Notes: generated by a model from the sequence alone, not told the origin. A stretch of 64,000 bases of DNA from Hydractinia symbiolongicarpus (GCF_029227915.1 NC_079888.1:16041001-16105000); one strand, 5' to 3'; counted from the stretch's first letter, positions 49,317 through 63,417 are shown. Numbers and translations: made by a program.

Positions 49317-50177
49317 AACATGCTCACCATTGCATATAGGTGCATACTTCATCAGTTGTATTCATTTTTATTTGAAATAAAACGAACAATTTCTTATATC
49401 GTTAGCCTACTTTTTTATGCCACCATCTTCTTAATGTACAATGCGACACCGTGAAGTAGTTAGTGATATTGTAATAAATTTAACAAAGTAAAATCAAATG
49501 TTTTTTTATAAATTTAACTAGTTTTATATCCAAGTTTTTTTGTATACTTATAAATTGTTTAACAATGTCCCTGAAAGTGGTTAAAATCAGAAACTCAGAA
49601 ACTGTGACAACAGTGAAAATATTTTGTGTCTCAATTTTTTTTTCAAACCAGACTAAATACATTTCATACCAAGTTTCAAGTCTTTATTTCAATTTTATTC
49701 TTAGTAAAGTGTATGGTTTCGAAAAAGAAGTATTTTTATAGCCCACTTTGTTGGGCACTTTTAGCTTTATCCTTTCAGTACATAGACTCATACTTGTTAA
49801 TGTATCAAAATTAAGGAGGTATTTTAAACAAGATATTTTAAACTTGCTAACTTTGCAAAAAAAGTTTTCATAAAAAATTAAAAGTGTTTCAAAAATTATT
49901 TCTCACAAACATTAATTCCCCTAAAGTATCTTAGGTCATCACAAATTTCAAGATTACTAAATATCTATGAAGCAAATCTTCAACAATTAAACCAATCATA
50001 AAAGCTTTTGGTCTAGAGTATATATTTCATTTCTAATTTATCTTGATAACAGAGAAGTATATACTTTGTTTCCATTTCGAATATATATCTAAAACAGGCC
50101 GTTATATTCTGAAGCTGTCTACATATATCAAGAAATTATTTTGCCTTTCTCTTTACTCCCTTGATTTTTTTCCATAG

Positions 50178-50603
50178 GATTCACAGCACCACAATAAAAA
50201 CCTTTTCCATAAAATGGATTTGAATTCTAAACAATCAACAAACAAAAGTTCCATTCAGAAAGTACTTGCTGGCAAGCTAAACTTTGTGAAAGTATTATGT
50301 AACTTGCACATTCCATTATGCACATTAAAAGCATGTTTAAGATTTTAGTATTTTGTTGGAGCTGGTGAAAACAGAGGAAATGCAACTAAAGCAACAAGAA
50401 CAACACGATACAAGACTTTGTTTTACAATTAAACAAGTAAAAATTAAAAGGATATAAATATGAAAGTAACCACACTGTTTGTTTTTATATTATAAGCTGT
50501 TTTGTAACAGGACGTTAAGGTTTGCAAGGAAGTGGTAAAGAAAATGGTGGATGATGTTATTCCACAAGACAGGAGAAAAAGAATTAATAGAAATTTGATT
50601 TAA
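50178..50603 (+). CDS. Exons of an unrecognised small protein
   Basis: Three stretches look coding. 50178-50291 (acceptor TTTTCCATAG) reads DSQHHNKNLFHKMDLNSK, then SSIQKVLAGKLNFVK. 50349-50436 (acceptor GATTTTAG, donor CAA|GTAAAA) reads LLELVKTEEMQLKQQEQHDT then RLCFTIKQ. 50511-50603 (acceptor TTTTGTAACAG) reads DVKVCKEVVKKMVDDVIPQD, RRKRINRNLI and a stop. The second and third join in phase across a 74-bp intron. The first does not join the second in phase, so an exon or border is missing. Composition is helical and charged. No family was recognised. A first exon MVPQ at 48521-48532 is possible. Confidence 0.45.
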
Positions 50604-50907
50604 ACCATTAAAATTTTAAGCTGAAAATTTTATGTGCACCATTTTTAGTCCGTTTGATAAACATATTTTAAGTGCATGTCACATGCATGGTTTTTGAAGC
50701 CCTACTTCAAACATAAATGCTGAGTACATGAACTGAAATTTTGAAAAAAGTTCTTTTTACAGAAAGCAAACTAAAGAAACCCTATATATATAATTCTTCA
50801 AAGGAATAACTAGCTACATCATGGTTCGAATTATATATTAAAAGCTGCGAAAATAAAAGTTAATTTTGTCTCAGTCTTTTTCACCACGAAGATTACTTTA
50901 AAAAACA

Positions 50908-51132
50908 CAGCATTGTTTAAGTTCATACAATCGATTTTGATGGTTTTAGGACAAAATACAATGTTGTTAAAGCTCCATACAATTGCGTTTTAATGGATTT
51001 TTAAAAAAAATATTGTTGTTTAAGTTCTATGCAATTTCACTTCGATGGTTTTAAAACAAAGTATAGTGTTTTTTTTGGTGTCATACAATCGTGTTTTGAT
51101 TGTTTCAGAACAAAATAAAGCGTTGACAAAAT
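50908..51132. repeat. Degenerate tandem repeat, about 62-bp unit, 4 copies
   Basis: The unit contains CATACAATCGATTTTGATGG, TTTTAGGACAAAATACAATG and TTGTTAAAGCTC; four diverged copies follow one another. Confidence 0.7.
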
Positions 51133-54100
51133 TATAAATTATAAAGAAATGGACAATGCTGTTTAATTAATTTTTATGTGAGAACTTTGGTCCAACACTT
51201 GAAATTATTAGAGACACTTTTCATGGTTTTTCTTACCAATTATACTCAATTATAATAACCTGAAATAAAAAAAAAATTCTTAAGTAGGCCAAATTTTTCT
51301 TCAAACTTCAGCTCAAGGTTGTACCTAACCATCGATAGAAATCCAACGCTTGTTGTTGACAGAAGTACAAAAGGGAATTTAAAGTTGACAGAAAAGCAAC
51401 AGAATATACAGAAAACTCACCATAATTTTTCTTACAAGGAAGTAAGAAGAATAAGCTGATGAAACTCAGAGAAAACTTAGTTAATTAGGCTAAGAATAGA
51501 ATGTATAAGGTATATACTGAAAGAGTCTAAAACAGACAAATATGGCAGAGGAGGGGAAAAATAAATCCACATTGACTGTACATTTATTTTTGGATAGCTA
51601 TATTATTCTTCCAGTTATTTTTACTATGTCAAAAACTAGCTGCTCAAGCTTTAGATGGCTTTCGTTTTGCACTATCAAAAAAAATTTTCCTTTTTTACCG
51701 TCATGTAAACTCCTTTGCCCTATCCTTTTCCAAGTATACCTCCCCCTCCCAAAAAAAAATTATACAAAACGAAGTCTTTTGAAAGCCTCCTTATACCTTT
51801 GTGATCTTCTTTTACTTGTTTATAGTAAGGTCAAGAGCTGTGCTCTTTGTTTATGTTACAGCATTCTCATATTCGTAATATTTTGATATAAAGAAGATTA
51901 AAATGCGTCCTGGTTTCCAGGTGACAAATCTCTGCTTGTTGTGATACTCCTTAGTTGTACTAATTCTAATTATTTTATGTGCACAAGGGTACAATAGTTT
52001 CCATGAAAATCCATATGTGTATTATGTATATCCAAAAATATTTTTTTTGTGTTTCTTTTATTGTTCCACTATGTTCATACACTTCTTATTTTTGCAATTT
52101 TATTGTCGTTGCTCATGCCTGTGAATGTTCATGGATGTGCTAACAACCAAGCTTCAGGATTTAATCAAAGCAAAATGTTGTGATATCATTAGCAAAAATC
52201 TCAAACACAGCGTTTGATGATAAACAAACTTTTAAACGGTATACCTCCTGTTGAGTTTCTACCATTTGGTTTGTCAGTAGGGCTTTTAGTAAAGTGGATA
52301 TTTATCATATTATTAACTGGTAGAGTGATAGCATGGCAATATCCTGATTTAGCGCTAACCAAAAAATATGTTGTTGTTATGGAGCCTTATATTACGTTCT
52401 TAACTTACTAATATAGTAGTCAGACCCCTGTTTTTACCTAAATCGATCTTTCATTTTTTTTTCAATTCTCCCACATTTTTTCAGTAACCAGTTGAAAGTA
52501 AAGCCATTTAGCAACTGGAAGGTTTCTGTATTTGAATGATAATTTAGCTTTTTTCATTTTCTTCATTGTTATGTGTGTAACTTTAAATTTGTCTGGGATT
52601 AAAAACTGTATGAGATACTTGTTGGTTTCCTTCTTATAAGTCAACTGCATGGACAGGATTTTGCCAGATAGAGTTATAAAAAATGTTTGACTGTTTGTTA
52701 GTGGCCAGCACATCCAGTAAAAGCAACTTGTTTGGATCCTTTTCCTCTATTACGATAGACTCTTTGTAATCCGAATGATTGGGTGGAACTTACAAAAAAG
52801 TAAAAATGTTTGTATTTTCATTTCAGTAACACAATTAAGACATCCAATTTGTTATTTGTCATTTGCTAAGACCCAGCATACACGTCTTAGTTTTAATGGT
52901 GAAAGGGACAGAACAAATATATTTAAAATATATAAAGTGTTTAAACAAATAGAAAGGGTAGTCAAATTCTAGAGATTTAATTGTATATTTATTTGTTACA
53001 AAAATGTGTATCAACAACAGGTTAATACTTTGGTATACATGGGTTTTCTTATGAGAAACTTGATAAAGGGTCTAGTTCTCAGAGTTTCTTTCTTCTTTTT
53101 TATTTTTTTAGTGATTCCAGATTTAAACAAATTTGCTTTTGTCATTTTCAAAAAATCCAAGTTAAACTATGATATTTTTTATCATGAGAATCATATTAAA
53201 TGTAGAGGTTAAATTGACCGGATCATTTAAAAGTCATGTTATTGATAATAACAGGGGTTTCTTTCACAAATGGTGTAACATCTGCTACCTAGGTTGACTG
53301 AAGTCTCAAGAGTATTTTGTACTTCATATTGATTTACAGGCTCTTTGACTCAGTAAAAGCTTGTCATTCAGGATGCAAGAAGAACACTGGTGATGACAAC
53401 AATTAGCCAATTTAATACTTGTTGTTTTAGCTACATGTATATTTCCTATTTGTTTAAACTGAAAAAAATGCATGACCAATTTCATGAATATTTATTGTTT
53501 GGTTGTATAAAAAATAGACCTCCTTATGTCCTCGGATCGTTTCCAGTCCTATTGTTTATCAACACCCTGTCAAACTTTAGTCATCAAAGTTATGAATTTA
53601 TGTTTATTTTGTTGAATCAAACGTTACAATTAACTAATCAATGTTTTTCTTTCGTTGTCATAACAGATAGAAGATAGGTGTCTTGGTGAACTATGACATA
53701 TGAGAAAATTGTATTTCGTTGCTAATTAAAATTAAATTAGCCTTTTTAAATGTCAACAATTAATCAATCTTATGTCTTCATTGTGAGTCGCACATCATTT
53801 CGATGTCGTGGGAAATCTTTATATAATTTGTTTGTGATTTCTTTTTTGAATTTATAAGTGACCATACACGAGTTGGTAAACGAATGTTTGAGATGTTAGA
53901 AATTGTTTCGTTTTTGTGTTTTAAGAAGCATGGTGAAAAACGGTGTCTTTTGTTTTTGCATAGATTCTTGTGGTCTTTCATGTTATTTTTATTAAGTAGT
54001 TATCCAGACTTATACTTCTTCACTGTTTGTGTATAAATTATAGGAAGTTTGGGAAATAATATTTATGTTCTATGCTCTGTTTTTCTGTAGATGTCTACTG

Positions 54101-57043
54101 TTATATTTCTGATAATTTGGATATTGTGTCTTCTGCATTTTTTACATTTTTAATGATGTCTCTCAGTGTTTACACAATCACGGCGAGTGTATTTGTCATC
54201 CTGTCATGTGAAATTTACACTAAATGTTTTCACAGGAAAGTTTCTGCAAACACTTTTTCGCTGTTGTATTTTGTTTGCAACAAATGGATTCTCAAACTTG
54301 CATGTTAAATCAGTTTCCAGCATTAAAAATCAAGTCTTAATCTTTCTACCTTTTGTGCATCACTCGACTGGCTTTGTTTATTTCTCTAAAACCAGTGTTA
54401 GCTAGACTGCATGGGAGTAAATGGTATGGTTAAAAGTTGATTATCTGCAGTTAACACATAATCAAGTGGTTCAGCCCTTTTAATTTTTGTAAGTATCACA
54501 TTGATTGATATCTGTAAGTGATGTGTTTTTTTTCACCTGGGTTAAATGAAGTTTTTTATCAAAATAAACTAGCATTTGAAAAAAAAGAAGGAATGCTCAA
54601 GTTTTTTGTTATTTCTTCATAGAATGTATTTGTCGGTCATTTTACTTCATATTTAAAAAGGTGTTAAAAAAATGTTGATTTTGAAGCTAGGGTTTCACAC
54701 CATTCTTTTAAAGCTTCTTTATTATTCAATGTTGATTTAAGATTTTATAGCAAAACCTTGTGAATAATTTTCTTTGTAAGAATGTGAATGTTTTCGTAAT
54801 GAAAAATTCACTTTGGTTTTAACCGAATATTACTTGAAGAATTTTTGACATGTTTTATTTTGTTCTTAAGATATTATATAAATAATTTTTATGTGTTTTA
54901 GCAGTGGTAAATTTGTTATTTGCATTTTGTTGGAAATCTCAAAAAGTATATATATTCAAGTTATATGTTAAATAAAAATTAAAGTTTGTTTGTTTGTGCA
55001 CATGTCTTTTTTTGTAAGCAACTCTCTTTTATTATTTCAGCCTATTTAGTTACTGAGGGAAAAAGTTTGATTTCAACCTTAAAATTGCTAAGAATTTAAG
55101 ATTTAAGCTTCTATAGACTAGCTTTTTGTGTTTTAACTTTATTATCGGTTAGAAAAAAATATTTTTTATTCTCTTAATGCACTGTTTTGTATGTTCTTTG
55201 TCAGATTATCCAGATTTTAGCCTGTGGTTTTTAACCTCCAAATTTTTAGCCTGGTGAGTTGCTTAGCAGTCGCTAAGTTTTCATACTAGATCTCAGCTTC
55301 AGCTATGGCAACTTTGAGTGCTTACAAAAATAAAATGTTTATGAGAAGGGAAAAAGGGTAACTGCCGAAATTTTATGTATATACGTCTTGACATATAACA
55401 AGAATCTATAAAAACATGCTGACAATGTTAAATATTGTTTTGTTTTTTTCACTTTAGGATAATTTTTTATATATACATTTTGAAATTTGAAGCTTGAAGC
55501 TCAAAAATCCATAGTTGTTTAAAGCCTGGAGAAGAAAAACATGAATTATTTATTTGACTTAATGAGAGCTTTTTAGAGGTACAGATGTTTCAAAATATGA
55601 GGCTTGTTAAATTTCTTTTAAAAACTGTTTTTCTTTGACTCTGCTTTAAAGGAGTGAGATTGTGTTTAGTAAATATTGTTGAGCAATTTTTTTTTCATTT
55701 AGCTGGTTTATTTTTATTTTCCACTTGTCAAATGAAAAAAATTATCTGCCGTGGTCAGACCCTCCACTTTAGAAGTGACAATGTATAAACACGAGTATAT
55801 ACCTTACTCTTAGCATTGTGTTTATTTAACAGTATTTAATTCATCTTCGTGTTATTGTTGTCTGTGTTTATCTTGTTACTTCTTATAGTGTGGTTTACAA
55901 AAGAGTGGTTCACTTTTTTGCTCACAGCTTAAATCTAAACATCTCTCTTCAAAAAAGATGATTCTCACTGCTAAGGCTAATGTCAAATTATGGTGCGATC
56001 TCATGTTAGCAATTCGTACGTAGCCATATAAACATTACGTCATTTATATCTAAAGGTCTCTGTTTAACTATAATCCCTTGATACGAATATAGTTCAAACG
56101 CCTCTTCTGTGAGGACATTGTAACAATGAAGGGCGTTGAATAAAAAACATGGAACTTATTTCGTATAGAATTCTTTTACGTAGTTTGATGGTTTTAGGAC
56201 ATGGAACGTTTTTTCTAAAATAAAAGTTGGTTTTAAATTCTTTTTTAATGTTTATTTTAAGACCTTGCCAGAGAGGTGCTTAGTGCACGAGGTTGGGATT
56301 TTGTGGTTATCGTTGAGTCATAAATCATCGATTAATCTTTCCTTTCTTAAAAAAATATGCGGACGTCATCAAACGGAAGCAGTTTAGACTTCACCATCAA
56401 CGTCATTGCTGTTACAACATTGTAGGCGGACAACGTAAATGACAAAAACTTCCGTCATTTTATTTTCGCGTGCATGACATCACTGGCAAGCATGATGTTG
56501 AGTAAACAAAACATTTTATCTTTAAATTTTGTATATGAACGCTAATTGAATAATTCGAGCTTGTTGTCAGAGGCTGTATTTTGTATTGTCGTTGAAAATT
56601 CCTGATTTTTAATTTGATTATCAGATTTCATACCCACTCACACGTAAATACAACGATAACGTGTTGTGATTGGATAGATTAAACAATGGGTTTATTATGT
56701 GAATTAATTAGTATTGTTTTTTGATTGGATAATTAACATATTTATTTAATTGGACTCCAATGTACATTAGTGACATCACACGTCTATTCAAAGGTTATTT
56801 TTCTTTTATGTACATATCAGCTCTTTTTCTATCTTTGATGTCACAGCAAGAGCACTCTTGATATGTCTTGTATGCTTTACTTTTTAAATGCAAGTTTTGT
56901 TGTAAGATTTTTTCATATCATGTTAGTATTTAGCTTCTCTGTTGTTGTTTTCTTTATCTGTCACTCACGTTTAGCGTGTTTGCTTGTTTTTTTGTTTGCT
57001 TGTTTGTCCTATATATATTCTTTTTTACTTTTTTATTCTTCAG
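51133..57043. other. Long gene-free AT-rich stretch
   Basis: Open frames at 51542, 52214, 53390 and 54072 lack family features, splice signals and balanced composition, so I reject them. The last kilobase may hold a 5' exon and promoter of the gene at 57 kb; CRE-like GACGTCAT occurs at about 56363. Nothing else is supported. Confidence 0.4.
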
Positions 57044-60000
57044 AAAGTTATAGTAAAAAAATTCCTTATCACCCATCAGAAATGGCTGACACTTTAACGT
57101 ACACGTCAACTGACGACCAGTCCTTTCACATCACTCTGGGTTCTCCTTCCAAAAAATCTCCGACTCTTGTCCCGTTGAAAGACGATAGCTTTAACGAGGC
57201 AGCTGGATTACAGAGGTCTGGAACGAGTGGAAGAAAGTCTTCTGTAGAGAAGATGCTGGGTAAGTTAATACTACCGATTTCACAAATTTCGTAATCCCAC
57301 GGTTATCAGCCTCGTCTCTGTCCTGTGGCTTTGAAACTTAGATTTACACATGTGCGCGGGTGTTTTCACCATGCTCTGTTCTGCTTTATGACTTTTCACT
57401 ATGTTGATTTTCATGTGTGTTAGGGCTAGGCGGTGAAATCTTCGGCCACTAATTTACGTTCCATAACTTCTTTTAACATTCTTTTATGTTACATTTCAGA
57501 GGAATCGCTAAACACAGCTGAAAAAGAAGATTATAGCACCTCGAGAAACTCCTCCTTTGTGTCTAACGGCACATTGAGTGGTAGCGATGATGATGACGGC
57601 GCTGTAAGAAGGGGCGGTAAGAGAGCAGTAGTGAAACCCTCCGCCGTTGTTCCGTTAAAAGATGATAGTTTTATAGAAGCTGCTGGCTTACAGAGGTCAG
57701 CCAAAAGTGGAAGAAAATCATCTGTGGAGAAGTTGCTTGGTAAGAAAATCATTCATTTTTTCTCAGCAAAAACGTGCAGGCGAGAAGGGGGGTTTATATT
57801 CCGTGTAGTTGTCAGAAATTTTAGTCTGTGGTAGAGTCCTAAAGCAAGGATCCAGGAGACTTTAACCACGACAGCAAGATTGTGTATAATTTGTTTTAAA
57901 AATAGCTACGAAACAGTAATGTTCACATTTGACCTTCGTTATCAGATAATTTCGTTATCATATGCGCAATGACGTAATGTTATTTTGAACCCCATCAAAA
58001 CCAAAATATAACATCCATTTTGACGCACGCTAAAATATTACTCTTAACAGATTTTTTGTTCTTTTGCATTTTACTCACTGTTGATATTCCGTCTGTTCAG
58101 AGGAATCGTTAAACACAGCTGAAAAAGAAGATTACAGCAGCTCGAAAAACTCCTCCTTTCTGTCTAACGGAACATTGAGTGGTAGCGATGATGACGATGG
58201 CGCTGTAAGACGAGGCGGAAAAAGGACGGTGGAGAGACCACAAAACTTAAAGAGCGATGACTTTATTCAAAGTGCTGGCTTGTCAAGAACAGGCAATGTG
58301 GGTAGAAAATCCTCTATGGAGAAGCTGTTAGGTAGAGGAAAACTTTTTAACTTGTTCGCACTTTTTTATTTCCTTGTTTAGAATTGATGCATTCAGCGAT
58401 CTTGGGTAAAATTTTAACGTTTTCCTTATCCTTTTTGTTTTCAACTAAATGTATTTCTAACTTCAACAAAACATCTGCCTGCCTGGAAAAAAAGATTTTT
58501 ACTGATAATAAAGTTTTTTTGCGTAAAAATAATTTGAAAACGAGGCTTCTTATCAGAAAAAAAACAACAGAATCATAAACAGGTGATTGCGTAAAAAAAT
58601 AAATAAACTTATCTTTGAGAAACACAGTCCGGTTAATCCTTTTTATTTTGTTTTTTTTTAATTCGCTCAGACAGCTTGTTCTTTCTCTGTTTCACCTTTG
58701 TTTATTTAAATATATAGCTAGCGATTTCGTTTGAGTCACCCGAAGGGCGTGCGAAATATTTATGTTTGTTTTATATAAGATGTATATTAACGATAAAGTC
58801 GATGAGATGTTTTCTTGTTTTTTGTTTGTGTATATTTAATAGTTTTTTTTGTCTATGACAGAAGACCAGCTACAAACAAGAGAAGAAACAGCTCAAGTTA
58901 CTCGCAAAGTGTACACAGAAAACAGCGAAGGAGATCAATATTTAGTAAGAGATACGAAGCCTCTACAAAAGCAGTCTTCCATATCATCAACGGAGGAGGA
59001 CATTGGTCTAGGTAAACGAAAGAATTCGATATACGAGCAAAAAAACATCGAGGTTCCAGTGGCGACAAAAGGAAATCGCATCGCTGCTCGAACGCAGAAT
59101 CTTTTTAAGCAATACGAACGCGACATGTCGATACACGAGGCAAAACCAATCGTCGACGTAAATGAAGGGGCGGCCCAACGAAAAGTCAGCTACGATGAGT
59201 CCTTAAAAGACGAAAAACGGAAAGTAGACCTCGTAAGAGCAGAAAAAGAGAAAGAGCTGCTTGAAATGAGACTTCAATATCAACAACGATTGCAAGAGGA
59301 GGAACGCGAACAAGAAGAAGAACGCAAGCGTAGAATTGCTAACAGTGAAATAAAATACACAAGAGCTTTAGGTACATAAGTTTATCTTTGTGCAGTGTAC
59401 AGCTCGATATCTGAAACGTTTTTTTTTAACCTTAACAATTCTAGACAACGTAAGTTTACGACAAATGATTTTTAGTGGGCGAGGCAAATATAAGTTTTTT
59501 TGTTTTTCCCCTATAAATAGAAGTGTTGTGTTCCCGTGGTTTTTTTTAAAGTATGGGATCCTGAATTTTATATGAATGCTGTACTTTATTTATTTATTTA
59601 TTTATTTTTTTATTTTTTTCCTTAGGAGATGTAAAGAATCGATATCTGTCAGCTGCTGTCGGACAACCTGCCGAGAAGAACGATAGCGACGAAGACGACA
59701 ACAAAACGACACACGTTGATAAACACGGCGTCCCTGTCGAAAAAAGTGGCGGCAAAATCGAGATTGTTAGAAGTTCTGACGGTGTCGGCAATATACGCGA
59801 ACGTTTTGGGAGCATTGGTAAGGCAGGATGGAAGAAACGAAACACCACCGACGGTGACGTCACGCAAGTTGATTCGAGTAAAGTTAGCTCCGCTCGAAAT
59901 GTCTTCAAGACGTTCGAAGTAAACAACAACGACGTGAAAACATTCAACCGTCCTACGTCGCGAAAAGTACGTGATCCGAAAGAACTCATGGAGATGCGTA

Positions 60001-60697
60001 AAAAAATCACATATGGCGGACATACCGACGAATTGCCGCAAGACGGCGTCATTAAAAAATCGGTTGTTCTCGACGAAAACGAACTTGGAACGAGATCCCC
60101 GAAAAAGGATGCGCTCAGAGTATATAAAACTTTAGAATCGCGAGTGGAAGACACTTCGCCTCAAAATAAACCAACTGTTCGGTTGTTGTCGGAGAGTGAA
60201 ACTCGTGCGAATATGGAAGTAAAAAGATTTGGGGGAAGTTCTTCGAACAGTGAGGCAGGGGATGTAATTTCAGACTTGACCGTAGATGTCAGTGGATATG
60301 GCAGCAGTACACTTTGCAGTCCAACTAGCACGGCTAGCGATGGATACAGTAGCTTGTCAGACACGAAAGAGCCGGTTGACGACATGCTTGGAAAAGGTAA
60401 ATTATTAATATGTATTTGTCAACAAGTTGTGCTAAAATGTACTTACAAAAAGAAAATTCAATAAATAAGTAACTTTCAGACAGTATAGAAAAGGTGCTAA
60501 ATAAAAACTTTGTTCAGGTACACAAAGTATTTCGTCTGGAAAAAATTGCATTTTTTTTATATTTAGGACATATTCAAGAGTTCATAACAGGTGATTTATC
60601 AGATATGACAATTTCTGTTAATGGTGACGTCATCGAAAACGACGAACAGCCGTCGCATGAAAACGTTGAAAATTATGAGGTGCCGACCTACTGCTAA
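57044..60697 (+). CDS. Low-complexity/coiled-coil protein with tandemly duplicated exons (686 aa)
   Basis: Six exons join in frame: 57044-57259 (ATG at 57082), 57500-57739, 58101-58331, 58862-59371, 59626-60396 and 60567-60697. Every internal border is phase 1. Exons 1-3 end in the same motif, DDSFxEAAGLQRSxxSGRKS followed by SxEKxLG. Exons 2 and 3 are near-identical copies from EESLNTAEKEDYS through SGSDDDDGAVRRGGKR. RKSSVEK is a good basophilic-kinase site. Exon 4 has a charged coiled coil (DEKRKVDLVRAEKEKELLEM onward). Exon 5 has NIRERFGSIGKAGWKKR and SARNVFKTFE, which vaguely recall LIM/actin-binding adaptor proteins. The C-terminus is SHENVENYEVPTYC. I do not recognise the family; a cytoskeletal scaffold role is a guess. 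The exon start at 57044 is in frame upstream of the ATG, so more N-terminal sequence is possible. Confidence 0.75.
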
Positions 60698-62923
60698 ATT
60701 GATCCATTGAACGAGAATAGTAGAGAGTTTGCTGATATCGTGTTTGCTTAGATTAGTCAGTAGTATTTCGAACGATTAAATCGCTTCGTTTTACAGTCGT
60801 GTAAAAAAAATGAGCTTATCGTCATGAAAAACGGCGTTCTACAAGTTTTTACAAAATGTCTGTGAAAATGTTGCTTACATTCTGAGTTTCTTTTTCTTTC
60901 TCATGGTTTAATAGCCTACTTGATCTCATGATAACATGCATCATAATGGCCGATGACAGCCAACCTGGTTAAAACCTTAAAGACGAATCTCAGTTTCTGG
61001 AATTTAAAACCTTTCTTTGTGTTTATGTTTGTCTATTTTTCGCATATGAAACCGCCCTACAACCTCCTTCACGCCCCTTACGCCCCTTTTTTCTTTGAAT
61101 GTTATTGAGCGACAAAATTTATTGACGAGTCTCAAATTAACCTGGGACTACACCCAACGTATATAATTTTTTTTACATACATATATACATTATTATATAT
61201 ACATATATATATATTAATTTATTCTAATTTTTAACAATAGTATTTTTCTACGAAAACAAAAAACTGTAGAACTGCTCAAAACAATTGGTTGTAAATGCTA
61301 GTTTGTGTGACCATGAGTTTTGTTTACAAAAAAGATCTTGATTTTGTACATACGAAAGTAAATGTGTCTTTATACTTTGATTTATTGTGGTAGGATGTTG
61401 TATGTAAAAGTACCTAATATAAAAGGATGTTGCCATTAGTAGACAAACTCTTTTGATGAAACGTTAAGTCGTTATGACAAAAAACTAACTTTGTTGATAA
61501 CGGAGTTCCAAAGGTAACTTGATAATGCACTCTATACTTAGAAATTTCGGCCTTTTGAAGCGATGGCCATACCTTTTATATTTCAATTTAAGAATTTTAT
61601 CGGTTTCCCCCATGAAAGTTCTACCGCTTTTTTTCAAGTTGTGTGTAGGGTAGCCACTCTTCCATGGTAGTAGGGTGTAGGGTAGCCACTCTTCCATGGT
61701 AGTAGGGTGTAGGGTAGCCACTCTTCCATGAAACTTTCACGATTTTTTACACTTCTCTCGAAAGTTTATTTTGCACAAGTTAGACGTGTCTCCGCGGTTT
61801 AAACATTTTATAAAACTTTAAATATACTGTGGAAAACGTCCCTAAAAGATGGACAAAATTTAAGAAAATTGCTCTAAAAATAAGTTACAACCTTTCTTTC
61901 CTCTTTTAAATATGTCAAGTCATCAGACTGTAAGCTGTTTACGGGTTTTTTCCCCCGTTTAAGCTCCTGTTTTCGCTTTTTGCAATTTTTGCAAAACTCG
62001 GAACAATATCTATGTTTCGGCCAATTATTTAGTATGCGAACATTTCCACTGAGGTAATAACTTTTTAAATTATTTTTGAGTTGACAGAGCTTATACAGTA
62101 CTTTTATTCACCCATAGTTTTCTATGCAATGTCAATTATTTACGTAATAGCCAGGAAAAATAATTATTCAGGTCAAAGTCAGTAAAACGAGTAGAAAAAT
62201 TTATCTTTAGGAGCACGAAAGTGGCGACCACAATGTCGAAGTTAATGCCCTTTAGAACCAAAAACAAAAAAATAATTTTTTGCATATATCCAACATTTAT
62301 ATCGTTTTGCGAAAGTAAATGTTAAAAATTTCGCTGCAAAGGTCTGTAACCCAAAAGTTGTAATAAAATTCTTCTTTGATTTTACAACCTTTTTGTGATG
62401 TTTTTGACAACACTAAATTTTAAACGAGATCTTTCAAAAGTCTGTTCGAAACAACTGCCATGACGGAATGTGATAAAGAACGTACAATCATCCCAAGCAA
62501 AAGTCAGACTTATTCAACAATATCAAACTCTTAAAGAGACTACAAAAGACTACAAATCATGGTGGTCCACAGTGACTAAAAAACCTAAAATTTGGACATG
62601 AAATAATGATTTCTCATAAAATACATACTTTTTCTTTCAATGATGATATTGTCTCTGTGTCAGTTTTTGTCGAAAATGTCAACATGCTATGTTTATTTTG
62701 CGACAGGGCAGATAATATGCGGCTGTTATAACCTATATTTACATAACAACTACAGAATTAGTCAAAATAAAACGGGACAGACAACGGAACACGTGACTCT
62801 TTGTTTCCACCAAAGTTTCCGAGAAAATTTTAAATATGGCATCGGTTTTAAACATCGTTTACTCTTGAGTTTTGTTCCCGAAACTTCTTAAATCACGACA
62901 CTCAAAAGTTAAGCTAGATTTCC
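60698..62923. other. 3' region and spacer
   Basis: This holds the 3' untranslated region of the preceding gene, an AT-dinucleotide tract at 61160-61220 and a three-copy tandem repeat (61640-61735). No other gene is seen. Confidence 0.45.
61640..61735. repeat. 32-bp tandem repeat, 3 copies
   Basis: GTGTAGGGTAGCCACTCTTC followed by CATGGTAGTAGG occurs almost identically three times (the last copy is partial), so the duplication is recent. Confidence 0.9.
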
Positions 62924-62999
62924 CAACCTCGTTCCCAGGGCAATTTTCTCGCCGTCCGGGATTGTCAGAAAGAGAAAAATGGGCCTTGGGACGAGGTTG
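62924..62999. repeat. Foldback family copy (complete, 76 bp)
   Basis: CAACCTCGTTCCCAGGGC on the left pairs with GCCTTGGGACGAGGTTG on the right around the core CGCCGTCCGGGATTGTCAGA. This is the best copy of the family also seen at 20845 and 23349. Confidence 0.75.
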
Positions 63000-63417
63000 C
63001 TAGACTTTTCTGACATTCTTGACATTTTTTTAAGCTAAACATCCCGACGAATTCTCTCTCCTGTTAGTTGTGTCTGATAAACTAGATGATTGTTCAAGAA
63101 AAAAGAAAAGATGGAATGTACATGAAGAAAAAAAGAAACAGAGGACGAAACAATTACAAGTTGAAGATATAAACTGAAATTAAAAAAACATTGTATTAAA
63201 ATGAAATGCATATGAATTACGCAAAATTTCAAACTCCTGAACTCATCCCGACATTTCATTAAAAAAAAACAAATTTCCCTGACATTTTGCCTATATTTTT
63301 TTAAAATTCCTAGGAGAGTAAACACCATTTAATTCTCCTAAAACTTTAAAATCTGTGGCTACGACCCTAATAAAAAAAAAAGAAATACATGCTACGGATA
63401 GTGTGTTAAATTAGGGA
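63000..63417. other. Spacer
   Basis: AT-rich, with a chance minus-strand open frame (63035-63328). Nothing is supported. Confidence 0.4.

Noticed and set aside
51542-54405. Several 60-115-codon plus-strand frames
   Set aside because: Rich in Phe/Leu/Ile/Tyr as expected from T-rich DNA, with no homology or splice context.
59594-60154. Long antisense frames (186 and 130 codons)
   Set aside because: Shadows of the large fifth exon of the plus-strand gene.
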